From Saccharospirillum mangrovi (GTDB lineage: Bacteria > Pseudomonadota > Gammaproteobacteria > Pseudomonadales > Natronospirillaceae): DNA of 64,000 nucleotides. Shown here one piece after another: positions 8,901 through 17,342 of the stretch; within the stretch, counting starts at the first letter, position 1, and each line of letters starts with the position of its first letter. A program made the translations under genes and the position numbers. Location of the stretch: assembly GCF_003367315.1 (NCBI RefSeq), contig NZ_CP031415.1:618001-682000 (forward strand), written 5' to 3'. A model generated the notes under the pieces. That model worked only from the letters and a program-made list of their open reading frames with translations, was not told the origin of the DNA and made no database searches.

Positions 8901-11900
8901 ATGTGCCAATTTTCGTGAAATATTTGTAAGTGTTGTTGTAGGTAGCGGACGATTTAGTCCTCTTATCCACTGATCGAATGGATCGATCAGCCGCGAGTCA
9001 GCCCTATCAGTACTTAATAGGATATCAAGCCAAATCCTGGCAATATAATTGCTGGTGTCTGAATCTTCCCGGTAGCTATGATGTTTTACACTCTCAGCGG
9101 CAGATTTAGCATCATCGAACCTGCCTGGAAAATCGGCAAGCGATATTGGGTGTACTAGTGCGTCAGCCCACAGCTGTATCCAGGGTAAGAGGGCGCCGAC
9201 ACTCTCTTTGAAATCTCGAGCTTCCTGTGATTCGGAATATGTCTTGGCTGCTTCTAACTCCTTCCGCAATTCATCGTGAGCTAGCTCAATCACGTCGAGT
9301 TTTTGGCCAGAAAGCGCGGCCCTAAGCGTATAGGCACGAAGTAAAGGAAGACGAAGTATACCATGGCGTGATGCGAGGCTACGCGGAGGTGATGCGGGCA
9401 AATAGCGGCTTAATAGTGCAATCAAAACATTTCGATCGCTCACAGACAATCTATACGATGATTCAACAAGTGTTGTGATCATCTCGATCAAGGAAGCATC
9501 TTCATTGTGCCAATGGTCGTTGTCTTTTAGCGTGACATGTCGGCTGGTAACGAGCCGAAGGGCTTTTTCAACGATACCCTTTGGTGGATTTCGGTATACA
9601 TCCCTTAATTCTTGTATAATGGCAAGCGAAAGACAAAAATTGTTTCCTGCGGCAATCGCGAGGTTATCGAGTTCGCTGAAACGACCATGATCAATAAGTC
9701 GGATCGCTAACATTCTGCCAATGCGGAATGAGATGCTACGAGGTTGCCATCGACGGAGCTCATCAGCGCAGCTTTGTGCACCATAGATGTTTAATTGAGC
9801 TGTTGCTATTTCCAGAATATCACTATCTGTAATCTCTTCATTTTGTCGCCCTTCCTCTGGAAGCCGACTCCAGTTTTCCAGCCATTCGTGAGCCATTCTT
9901 AACCTGGATCCGGCATCACCCAGAAGTTCACTATGTCCAGATAATAAACCGGCTTCGTATGCATGGTGAGACCCTACCCATCCTGATCCAAATGTGCGCC
10001 TAGAAACGAGTTCTTGTATGCGGTCGCTGTCCAAAAATTCTGCAGCTAAGTCAGTATTTGCTTGAATCAATCGACGCTGACGTTCATCACCTGCACTTTC
10101 TCCGCCAGCTTTTAAGGCTAATTTTGCTGCATCGGGGTAACGCTTATTACGTAGACTGGCTTTAAGCGCATAATGGAGGCGCTGTAACTCGACATCCCTT
10201 TTCTCGATGGGACTATCAGTTGGGAGACCATCAGAAGATAGTGCAAGTTCGACAAGCTCAGTGAATTGTCCTGCTTCCAGTAGAAGTTGAGGTAAACTGG
10301 ATGCGACGTAAGCACTGCTCGAGGCTAGTGGCTTCAATCCTGATACGAAGTCTGCCAGCGCAGAGTCGTTTGGTTTGAATTTCTCTCTAAACCATGTCTC
10401 GGCTGGCTCATCGAAGAACTGAATTGTATTTCCACTGATCAGCAGGGGGCGGCCGAGGTCAAGCGCAAAACTCTTGATCGCTGGTTCACTGACTCCCGAC
10501 ATTGATGCCAAAACAGATATGGGGATCAGTGGGCGGAGTGCGGCAATGCCTGCGCAGATTTTATCTATTTGAGTTTTTTCTACACTCCCTGCGGCGTCCT
10601 GAAGTTTTGATATAGATTTTTCTAATAAGTTGCCAATCGTATCTTCAACGGTGGTTGGGTTTGGGCCTAGTGCCCGTAAAGTTTCGCTAAGGGAGTTGTT
10701 TTGAGACAGTGCGAGAGCTTGGACTCGCGGGTTATGGGAGCTTAAGCGATGAAATTCGTGGACGTCTTGTTCAGTCGCCTCAGGAAACGCCTGGATCAAA
10801 TGTGCAGTCGTTTCAGCTAAGCTAAAAGGGGATAGGTTAATCCGAAGAACATCTGTTGGCGGTGCTAAATACTCTTGACGATGGGTCCTACATAAAAAGA
10901 CAAAACGTACCCCTTCCGGTACTTGTTCTCGTATTAAATCTTTGACAAATGATCGGTTTTCGCCAATTTCCTCAGCTGCCATTTGTGCGTTGTCTGCTGC
11001 ATCTATAACGATGCAAAGAAGTGCATCTGGCTTCTGACTTCTCAATGAATTGATGCTTTGCCTAAGGCGGTAGATGAAAGCTTTTACATAAGCTGAAGGC
11101 TCTGCATGACGGCTTGGAATTAATGGGTGGCATATGCCTTGAGATGCCAGTTCATTCGAGATTTGTACCAAGGCATCCTTGTGCCGGTGTCTGTACCCAC
11201 TGGCGCTACGGTATTGCCCATCACCAAAGCAGTCATATAGTACACTCAATGATCCTGTTGGCAGAGCTGACCTGATGCGTGTTGCAAGTATAGATTTTCC
11301 AACACCACCATCTGCATGAATGATAATGGGAATATCTGAATCCACTATTCTTTTATGAATTTCTGGCTCTTGCTCGCGAGGAACCATGTGATCCGTATCT
11401 TTTATGAGACACGGAGCTGGAAATAGGTAGTCTTCGTCTGTTTTCAGTACTCTCAGTACATCCATCTTGGTGATTTCAGGATTCTCTGCACTAGAGGATA
11501 GGGCCTTCTTGGTTACTAGTTCTTTGAGTAGAATAGGCGCGTCAACGTCAATATCTGGCAGGTAGTTTTTGAGATCGTGGTTTAACAAATTCCATGCGTT
11601 CCATAATCCTGAGTGACTTTCATCAAGATGGAGTAGCTTGCAGAAACTTTTTAATGATGCTCCGCTAAGCCCGGTGAATTTTTCGAGCTTTGATTGATTA
11701 GTTTGATTTTGAATCTTTCTTTCGTTACCTGCTTCCCAAATGCTTTCCAAGAAAGAACTGTTAATCTGGCGGTTAGAAACAAACCAAAATTCCAACTTGT
11801 TCTCCAAGTTCTCATTAGGGAATCGCTCTTGAATAGCTTTATATCTTTCTGCAAATCGGGACAGGGTCTTTTCAAGCTCGCTAGGTGGCCAATTTTTGTC

Positions 11901-12170
11901 GATTCTTAGTGTCGAATGCTTGACCTGGACATATCGGATGCATGTTGCCTTTTCTAGCGTGGCACTGCCGTAATACTCTCCGACATCAATGAGTTCTTCT
12001 CCCGCGGTAACAGGTTTAGAGGTGCCCGTTTCTGAGGATGACGCACCTTCGATTGTAATGGCTTTTAGAGTTGTATTAGGGGAAAGAAGAAGAAGACATC
12101 GGCGTGCCGCCCACAAATAGTGAAATTGATCTCCATCTCGACTTGCGCGGACTAAATCTGTGTCGGACAT
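5892..12170 (-). CDS. DUF4297-STAND NTPase, Avs3-like anti-phage sensor/effector
   Basis: 2092-aa protein with three parts. (i) An N-terminal PD-(D/E)XK/DUF4297 (Cap4-type) nuclease: SRDGDQFHYLWAARR start, then E41, D62 and QVK at 82-84. (ii) A STAND NTPase with Walker A HADGGVGKS (285-293), Walker B CIVIDAAD (386-393) and a winged-helix-like region after it. (iii) About 1500 residues of helical repeats that would form the ligand sensor. In Avs3-type proteins, phage terminase recognition by the sensor triggers oligomerisation and DNA cleavage; that is family knowledge and not shown here. It is encoded with an overlapping 249-aa gene. GC content is lower than the chromosome on either side. Confidence 0.8.
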   Translation of the reverse strand: MSDTDLVRASRDGDQFHYLWAARRCLLLLSPNTTLKAITIEGASSSETGTSKPVTAGEELIDVGEYYGSATLEKATCIRYVQVKHSTLRIDKNWPPSELEKTLSRFAERYKAIQERFPNENLENKLEFWFVSNRQINSSFLESIWEAGNERKIQNQTNQSKLEKFTGLSGASLKSFCKLLHLDESHSGLWNAWNLLNHDLKNYLPDIDVDAPILLKELVTKKALSSSAENPEITKMDVLRVLKTDEDYLFPAPCLIKDTDHMVPREQEPEIHKRIVDSDIPIIIHADGGVGKSILATRIRSALPTGSLSVLYDCFGDGQYRSASGYRHRHKDALVQISNELASQGICHPLIPSRHAEPSAYVKAFIYRLRQSINSLRSQKPDALLCIVIDAADNAQMAAEEIGENRSFVKDLIREQVPEGVRFVFLCRTHRQEYLAPPTDVLRINLSPFSLAETTAHLIQAFPEATEQDVHEFHRLSSHNPRVQALALSQNNSLSETLRALGPNPTTVEDTIGNLLEKSISKLQDAAGSVEKTQIDKICAGIAALRPLIPISVLASMSGVSEPAIKSFALDLGRPLLISGNTIQFFDEPAETWFREKFKPNDSALADFVSGLKPLASSSAYVASSLPQLLLEAGQFTELVELALSSDGLPTDSPIEKRDVELQRLHYALKASLRNKRYPDAAKLALKAGGESAGDERQRRLIQANTDLAAEFLDSDRIQELVSRRTFGSGWVGSHHAYEAGLLSGHSELLGDAGSRLRMAHEWLENWSRLPEEGRQNEEITDSDILEIATAQLNIYGAQSCADELRRWQPRSISFRIGRMLAIRLIDHGRFSELDNLAIAAGNNFCLSLAIIQELRDVYRNPPKGIVEKALRLVTSRHVTLKDNDHWHNEDASLIEMITTLVESSYRLSVSDRNVLIALLSRYLPASPPRSLASRHGILRLPLLRAYTLRAALSGQKLDVIELAHDELRKELEAAKTYSESQEARDFKESVGALLPWIQLWADALVHPISLADFPGRFDDAKSAAESVKHHSYREDSDTSNYIARIWLDILLSTDRADSRLIDPFDQWIRGLNRPLPTTTLTNISRKLAHSVAPAKYSLEYANQSFKRCLEEREDAESKSDGFIKLARAILTKSHSEAAYYFNQAVEVASKVGDENLDRWEALLNLSERAAVQEKPEPHSAFRLARCAELTYDYVVRDKYFDWIATVEAITGLCGSSSIAILSRWRDRNFGWFEETLPIAINFLVSRGDLNPKLALTLTAIRARWDKPKLLQHALEADITKTEKQVVSDFIYRYMALEEQSAMTWKTFKSILGTHNIAIPEISERINFLELKEETEKNHYIPSNQFTKSRKSERDWGQLFSSIDLSSSNDIACAYRYFRNSEPPHYIEHFFEEACRRVIAGKEAEFISAVAEVGDFDLYHLRYLLECLPESWKYRVSVKPALAKIIKCFCRRFCMEITKSRHYERLPLRIACEQSDLSEKDILTEVLTAIGEASDIANASRLFTLVGLLTPMMTKEHALEVLSFGLDLLDPVLEVSDGDGPWSSNFSPPLDIESSLAGCVWGCLAAPRASLRWEAAHVVRAFYTFNLHKIVNHLVVFASGASVSAFHDARLHFYDMHARLWLLIGLSRAAKDYPVVLVDHTDFLTQLAFNSEPHVLVREFAKRILLAILDAGLIDPKNNLRSRLMSINTSPFPPLGSKSNSHINYAPPETDDDDEDSFYFGIDIGPYWLEPLGRCFGKSQSLIEREVLSVIRDDWNLTTSSRWDADERHKKQIYQDRETHHSHGSYPRADELRFYLSYHAMMVAAGKILSRYPVHNVVDECEDDFCEWLSRHDLSRSDYGWLADRRDPHPLERVAWKEDIESEDWRWQLTRSDFDKLLIPQDNTINLWGHWNRMSGRRNESININSALVSSNRSTALLSALQSVVNPHHYRIPDACDSQIDFNGFQLKGWVIDQPQSSKLDEFDPWAGAVSYPPPAPAEFVIQCMKLKSDTENRHWFVENEDTCSLCSHTWGNFRDRDNDDSNLESGTRLQSSLQFVFNLLHRLEMDLIVKVEIERRRRSSHWENNYDDETRFTPASARLFLIKKDGSIKTL

Positions 12171-13202
12171 TATTATTGTTTAATCCCTTGGTTGGTGGAG
12201 TGAATTCTCTCCAACAGCCTGAGCGATCCACGATTGATGGTCTAGCTCAGATGGATGTTAGTGCTTTTCACTCCTTGGGCGGGGGCGTTGATGAAGAATT
12301 TCAATGGCGTGGTTTAACTGATTCCGCAAAAGCCATGCCAGGGCTCGTATTGCTTTACCTGCGGGCCTAGTCCCAAAGCTTAGCATCAAAGGTGGTACAT
12401 TTATCATCAACACTTATACACGTCCAAGTGCTTGTTTTCGAGTTTGTCCAAAGAATAGGCAGACTGTAATCCCCCAAATTTCCAACCGCAGTTATTCGTA
12501 GAGAGTTATGCAGCCTGCAATAGTCGTGCTGTTGCGACTATAAATTGTCCAGAATGCCTGGAAACGCCCTATCTAAAGCGTCAATGCTCTAAACGACAGG
12601 GGGTGAAGTAAAATTGGGAAATTTTCAACATCTCTCACTAAGCCATGTTCTCCTTTAATCGTGAGGAGAAACCCAGTCGAGAAAATCTTGCTCCTGAAAT
12701 ACTGGGTTACTCTGAAGCCCTTCAGCTTCCACAACACATCTGTAACTCATACATATCGTTAAGGCTTCTTCGATTTTCTTTACAGGAGCGGTCTTTTGCT
12801 GACTTGAAGCCACATTTAAAGGGTTCATTTGCCAAAGTTTCAGACTATGAGCTGCTGACCTGATGTTATCAGCCAGCCTCTCTGCAATCCTGTACCCTCC
12901 AACCTTTCTGGCAGCTTAGGCTGGCAAGCTGGGTGGGCGCGCCAGGCTACCACCACCTGATGCCTGGCGAGTAAGCCGTACCCCAAGCAGCGCGGCTTCA
13001 AACGCGCCACTTGCGAATGCCTGCGGCGGTTCGGACAGCGAAACAGCTCAACATGCCGTTCCGGCCCCCAATCGCACCAATACCGGACAGAAACGCGCCC
13101 GCTAACATTGACCAACTTCACAGATCGCGGTATTGCTGGGCTGACAACCCGTATCCGTGGCGTGCCCCGTAACCGGCCGGGCGGTAGCGTGCCCAAACCG
13201 CC
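12171..13202. other. Unassigned stretch between the Avs-like gene and the dead integrase
   Basis: About 1 kb with no gene I can support. The left ~470 bp are AT-rich and must hold the promoter of the minus-strand STAND gene. A 72-codon plus-strand frame at 12645-12863 has no convincing Shine-Dalgarno. From about 12880 the sequence turns GC-rich; frames there look random. It could be remnant sequence from the region 3' of the integron integrase. Confidence 0.5.
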
Positions 13203-14110
13203 TCAGCACTGATCAACTGGACTGACCATGCCTCGCTCGTGCAACCCCACAACATGAGTGTAGATCTGTGTCGTCTCGATGGAGCGATGCCCCAGGATCT
13301 CCTGAATATTGCGCAGGTCCGCACCCTGGCGCAGTAGTTATGTCGCGAAGGAATGGCGGAAGGTGTGGCACGTTACCCGTTTATTGATGCCGGTCGTTTT
13401 CACAGCGCGCTTCAATATTCGCTGAACCTGTTGTTCACCGAAGTGATGGCGACGCTCCACCCTGGTACGTGGGTCTACCGAGTAGTGGTCGGCTGGAAAT
13501 AGGTATTGCCACGCGAGCTCGTAGGGGCGTTGGAATACTTTCGCGCCAATGCATTCGGCAAGTAGATGCTACCGTGCCCAGACTGAAGATCCGCGTGATG
13601 CAACTGTTCTACCCGCGCGATCTGTTCTTGTAATGCTGTGATAAGACTGGTTGGTAAAAGCGCTTGACGGGCTTTACCTCCCTTTGCATCCTGAACAAAC
13701 AACCCTTGGTTCGCGAGGTGCAACCGCATGGCTTCCATGATGCGCAAACCACGGCCATAGAGCAGTTGCACCACCAATTTATGCCGACCGGTCAACTGTA
13801 GAATAATGGCGTTCGCTTCTGCTCGGGACAGAACGGTGGGCAATCTCCTTGGACGGTTGGCCCGGTTGAAGTTTAAGTCACCGATTGTCTGTCCTAAAAA
13901 ATCACGAAACAGGAAAACCAGAGCGTTCAGTGCCGTGCGTTGGGTGTTAACGGACGAAAAGCGATCGACGGCCAAATGAGACAGAAAGGATTCGATATGG
14001 TGGGCCTGCATCTGCCCGGCCTGGGAATAACCCCGAACGCGAATGGCCGCCCGAAACTGATCCATGAAGCGATGTTGATTAATGGGCGGAAGCGTTTTTC
14101 GTACGTCCAT
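13203..14110 (-). pseudogene. intI: Integron integrase IntI, inactivated by frameshift and stop
   Basis: Tyrosine recombinase of the integron type: MDQFRAAIRVRGYS start, LPTVLSRAEANAII, then QLLYGRGLRIMEAMRL, which carries the first catalytic Arg. The gene starts at ATG 14110 with GGGAAGGA upstream. A one-base deletion near 13521-13527 breaks the frame; after it the reading continues as YELAWQYLFPADHYSVDP, then RVERRHHFGEQQVQR, CHTFRHSFAT (HxxR), [17 protein letters not shown] and YTHV, ending at TGA 13203. A second lesion is an in-frame TAA at 13338-13340 between HSFAT and LLRQG. It is divergent from the cassette array, the normal integron layout. With two lesions it should be non-functional. 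Confidence 0.93.
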
Positions 14111-14449
14111 CAGGATTCCTTCCCTTGTTACACGATACTGTATATATAAACAGTATTCGGCTAAGGATTTCTGTGACGAAAATCTCAAAAAATGGTTGGG
14201 GCATGACGACTATTCCGGGTGATTCGTGGATAGTCTTCAAAAGTGACGAGTTATCCGGGATATATAGGCTGAAGAGGCGCCTATCTCGAAGCATTGATAA
14301 TTTGGGCTCCTCCTGCGGTAAGCCCGTCCGGCGGGCTTTGGGAGGACCCGCGGCAGTCTGGATAGTAGGCTGATTTCTAGATATACGTCATAAACGACAT
14401 AGAATCAGATGTTATAACTCTTTCTACCAGAGACCTAGGAGGTTTGAAG
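14111..14449 (+). promoter_or_regulatory. Probable attI / leader region between intI and the first cassette
   Basis: Non-coding stretch separating divergent intI and cassette 1, where integrons hold attI and the cassette promoter. It includes a GC-rich AAGCCCG/CGGGCTT hairpin at about 14311-14341 and a GTTATAAC sequence at 14411 resembling the GTTRRRY core. The exact crossover cannot be fixed without a known attI relative. AGGAGG at 14437-14442 is the Shine-Dalgarno of the first cassette gene. Confidence 0.5.
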
Positions 14450-14710
14450 ATGACTAAGAAAGTAGATGTAGAAGCAATTGAAAACAGTATTACTGAACTT
14501 ACAAAGGAATTTAAAGACAGGCTCAGAAGTATTGATCCTGAGCTTATCGCTCAAATTAGGGTTGGGAGAGGGCTTAAACTCCCTGACGGGCACTTTTCAG
14601 ATTGGCATGATAACTGGAATGATAAAGATAGGTGGTCTAAAACATGGGGAAAGGCAGGAGAAAAGGCAGATTTTGATTTCGACTCATTTGAAGACGAATT
14701 TAAGAAATGA
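14450..14710 (+). CDS. RiPP precursor peptide with repeated W-x-D / W-x-K motifs
   Basis: 86-aa peptide. ATG at 14450 lies 7 bases after a perfect AGGAGG. Residues 1-40 look like a helical leader (ITELTKEFKDRLRSIDPELI). Residues 49-68 read FSD-WHD-N-WND-KDR-WSK-T-WGK: five aromatic-x-(D/K) triplets in 20 residues. Three-residue cyclophane (triceptide) enzymes link an aromatic residue to the residue two positions later in such motifs; W-S-K is also the triplet crosslinked in darobactin. An acidic Phe-rich tail (FDFDSFEDEFKK) follows. Its stop overlaps the radical SAM ATG (ATGA). Substrate role is inferred from pairing and motif repetition. Confidence 0.75.
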   Translation: MTKKVDVEAIENSITELTKEFKDRLRSIDPELIAQIRVGRGLKLPDGHFSDWHDNWNDKDRWSKTWGKAGEKADFDFDSFEDEFKK

Positions 14711-15882
14711 AATTGATTGTTGTACAGCCGACATCCTTTTGTAACATCAACTGTTCTTATTGCTATGTTCCCAACCGTAGCGATAAAACAAGGATGTCGA
14801 AAGACACTCTCGAGAATCTGTTTTCAGGGCTTTTCGGGAGTGCCTTCCTAGAAGAGAATGAATCTGTCGAGTTTTTATGGCATTCAGGGGAGCCGCTAGT
14901 CGTTGGTTTACCTTTTTATAGAGAAGTATTCGAACTGATAGAAAAATACAACAAAAATAAGAATATAGTTGTTCATTCGTTTCAAACTAACGGACTTTTA
15001 CTCAATGAAGATTGGTGTAACTTCTTTAGGACGAAAAAAGTTAATGTTGGGTTTAGTATTGATGGGCCAGAATTTCTGCACGATATAAATCGAGTTGGCT
15101 GGAACGGAAAAGGCACACATAGAGAAGTAATGGAAAAATATTGCCTGCTTCGATCTAATGGCATTTCCTCAGGAGCATTATGTGTGCTTACTAGAGAGCA
15201 CTTAAGATACCCAAAAGAAATATTAAATTTTTTCGTTGAAAATCGTTTTCCGTCAGTTGGATTTAATGTTGAAGAAATAGAAAATGCAAATACAAATTCC
15301 TCTTTAGGGATTCGTGTCGATTTAATTCATTCTGACGTTATTACAGAGTTTAGAGAGTTTGTATCAGAATTTTATGACTTATGGTTGCCCTATAGCGGCA
15401 TCATTGATGTAAGAGAGTTTCAGGATTTTTTTAATGTTTCACATAAAAAGATACTTGACCCCCTCTACCGAAGAACGCCTGATGAGGTTCAGGACTTTGG
15501 TATAGTTACTGTTCAGAAAGATGGTAGTCTGAGCACATATTCTCCTGAATTTGCTGGCGCAAAAAGCGATAAATATAGTGACTTCGTAATTGGTAATGTC
15601 CATCGTGATACCTTTTCAGATATTTCATCTTCAAAGCAATTTCTCACAATCAAAAATGACATGGATAAACATAAGGAAAATTGTGAAAATTCTTGCCAGT
15701 ATTTTGATCTGTGTGGTGGATCATATGCTTCAAATGTCTTTTTTGAAACCTCTGATTTGACACGGCCAGAATCAACAGCTTGTAGATTGTTACGAAAAAC
15801 ACTTTACGATGTCCTGTTAGAAAAGCTTGCTTCAACTCAAGGAAATATTGAAAGTGGCTTTAGTATCAAAAGTTCACACTAG
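14707..15882 (+). CDS. Radical SAM/SPASM peptide maturase, cyclophane-type
   Basis: 391-aa enzyme. The radical SAM cluster motif is C12-x3-C16-x2-C19 (FCNINCSYCYVPNR), preceded by QPTSF as in peptide-modifying SPASM enzymes. SEFLWHSGEP-like and FQTNG segments follow the barrel. The C-terminal Cys cluster CENSCQYFDLCGG (around residue 325) plus a later Cys in STACRLLRK is a SPASM-type auxiliary Fe-S site. It starts within the stop of the precursor gene (4-base overlap), so the two are translationally coupled. Likely reaction: C-C crosslinks at the Trp/Phe triplets of the precursor; family-level inference. No transporter or protease lies in the same cassette. Confidence 0.88.
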   Translation: MKLIVVQPTSFCNINCSYCYVPNRSDKTRMSKDTLENLFSGLFGSAFLEENESVEFLWHSGEPLVVGLPFYREVFELIEKYNKNKNIVVHSFQTNGLLLNEDWCNFFRTKKVNVGFSIDGPEFLHDINRVGWNGKGTHREVMEKYCLLRSNGISSGALCVLTREHLRYPKEILNFFVENRFPSVGFNVEEIENANTNSSLGIRVDLIHSDVITEFREFVSEFYDLWLPYSGIIDVREFQDFFNVSHKKILDPLYRRTPDEVQDFGIVTVQKDGSLSTYSPEFAGAKSDKYSDFVIGNVHRDTFSDISSSKQFLTIKNDMDKHKENCENSCQYFDLCGGSYASNVFFETSDLTRPESTACRLLRKTLYDVLLEKLASTQGNIESGFSIKSSH

Positions 15883-15941
15883 TTATAACAATCACAGGCA
15901 ATGGACGCGAAAATGCCCGCGCCAGTGCTGTAAACGTTAGG
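15883..15941 (+). repeat. attC site 1 (after RiPP cassette)
   Basis: Imperfect inverted repeat beginning TATAACAATCACAGGCA and ending TGCTGTAAACGTTAGG. It has the RYYYAAC/GTTRRRY cores and a self-pairing GGACGCG…CGCGCC centre. Follows the radical SAM stop directly. Confidence 0.8.
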
Positions 15942-15948
15942 AGTCTAC

Positions 15949-16635
15949 ATGGGCCAACTTCCTGATGATATATTCGAAAATAATGACGATTATTATGAAC
16001 ATATCGGGAACGGCTTGTGGCTAATGGACAGCCATAAATGGTCATTTGTTATTTGGAATAAAGAAAGAAATTCCGAAAATCATTATTTGCTAGTACATGT
16101 CGATTATCATTGGGATGCTGGATACGACTTTTGGGAGCACCCAGAGGAAGAAGAAAATTTTTTTTCGTCGGATGAGAACGAAATTATTGCAATCGTTAAA
16201 GAAGAAAACTTCATTAGATATGATTCTTTTATATGTCCTGCTATAGCAAAAGGAATTATCGATGAGGTTCACTTTTATTGTCTTCAGGGGGATGAAAGCG
16301 GCGAAGAAGCTATCTACGAGAATTTTCTAGATAAGTACAATTGCAAGCAGGTATTGCACGACTCAATAAATACACTTTCTGAATTAAAAACTGATAAGCC
16401 AATATTTTTTGATTTCTGTGTAGATGTTTTTAACCGATCAAATAAATACTATGAATCGGATATATGGTCGGACAATGAGATCGAAGAGTTCCTTGAAAGC
16501 TGTAAACAATTAGTCATATCCGCTGAGGTGGTCACCATATCCATGTCATATGGCTACTCTGGCACGAAAAATGATACCAAAAGACTCACAAAAAGGGTTG
16601 TAGAAAAATTTAATGAGTGGCGTAGAAACTCCTAA
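15949..16635 (+). CDS. UPF0489-like cassette protein
   Basis: 228-aa soluble, acidic protein. The segment LLVHVDYHWDAGYD (about residues 47-60) with its paired Asp/His, and FDFCVDVFN with VTISMSYGYSG toward the C-terminus, resemble UPF0489 proteins, a group with an arginase-like arrangement of Asp/His metal ligands. ATG 15949 follows TAGGAG. The gene fills the cassette between attC1 and attC2. Function unknown; family assignment is from motif memory and tentative. Confidence 0.6.
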   Translation: MGQLPDDIFENNDDYYEHIGNGLWLMDSHKWSFVIWNKERNSENHYLLVHVDYHWDAGYDFWEHPEEEENFFSSDENEIIAIVKEENFIRYDSFICPAIAKGIIDEVHFYCLQGDESGEEAIYENFLDKYNCKQVLHDSINTLSELKTDKPIFFDFCVDVFNRSNKYYESDIWSDNEIEEFLESCKQLVISAEVVTISMSYGYSGTKNDTKRLTKRVVEKFNEWRRNS

Positions 16636-16698
16636 CAAAGTACTCCTAGGGACAAACCTACGCTGCGCTTCGGATTCCCCCAGAGTACGACGTTAGGC
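16631..16698 (+). repeat. attC site 2
   Basis: Starts CCTAACAAAGTACTC and ends GAGTACGACGTTAGGC; the arms (AGTACTC/GAGTAC) pair and the cores are TAAC/GTTAGGC. It overlaps the stop of the upstream cassette gene. Confidence 0.85.
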
Positions 16699-16706
16699 AA
16701 TAACAC

Positions 16707-17246
16707 ATGATCCACCGAATTCACATCTTTGGCGCGTCAGGCTCCGGTACCTCGACGCTCGGCGAGTACCTTACGAGAGAGATTGGCGGTTCATCTCGAT
16801 ACAGATTCATACTATTGGCACAAGAGTGAACCGCCATTTGCTCATAAGCATGAGCCATCAGAACGCATAGTGAAGATTGATCATGACATTTAGGGTAAAG
16901 AGCGTTGGGTTTTGTCTGGCTCGATTTGTAGCTGGGGAGATTCGTTGCTACACCATTTTACCCTCGCTATCTTCCTCTATCTTGACCCGGCGGTTCGAAT
17001 GGCTCGAATAGCTGAGAGGGAGCGAACGCGATATGGTGATCGGATTCTACCTGGGGGTGACATGCGCGAGCAGCATCTTGAATTTATGCGCTGGGCTTCA
17101 AGCTACGACCATGCGCAGGCGCCAATTCGTAGTTTTATCATTATGAGCGCTGGATGTCGGGATTGGGTTGTCCGGTTTTGCGTTTAGACTCCGATAGGCC
17201 GGTTGAGGAACTGTGCAGCGAGATCTTAAGCCGGACACTCGCCTAA
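16707..17246 (+). pseudogene. Decayed P-loop nucleotide kinase-like cassette gene
   Basis: The N-terminus MIHRIHIFGASGSGTSTLGE carries a P-loop. After a frameshift near 16790 the reading continues HLDTDSYYWHKSEPPF, resembling adenylate-kinase-like P-loop proteins. An in-frame TAG at 16891-16893 interrupts GKERWVLSGSICSWGD. A second shift near 17140 is needed to reach HYERWMSGLGCPVLRLDSDR and the TAA at 17244. Three lesions make this a clear pseudogene. It sits alone between attC2 and attC3. Confidence 0.8.
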
Positions 17247-17324
17247 CCAAGCCAGTCACGGCGACGTCTACTACATTTCGGCTTCGCCTCCATTCCGTAG
17301 CCGCGCGTGCTGAGCGGCGTTATG
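17241..17324 (+). repeat. attC site 3
   Basis: Begins GCCTAACCAAGCCAGTCACG and ends TGCTGAGCGGCGTTATGC, with a pairing GGCTTCG-type centre. Its central part closely resembles attC 5. Confidence 0.85.
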
Positions 17325-17342
17325 CAATCAAATGGAATCAAT

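Noticed and set aside
12645-12863. 72-codon plus-strand ORF
   Set aside because: No ribosome binding site, no family resemblance and no neighbouring support.
12840-13196. 118-codon minus-strand ORF downstream of intI
   Set aside because: Composition is Arg/Pro-rich and random-looking, with no Shine-Dalgarno or recognisable domain; most likely a GC-rich spurious frame.
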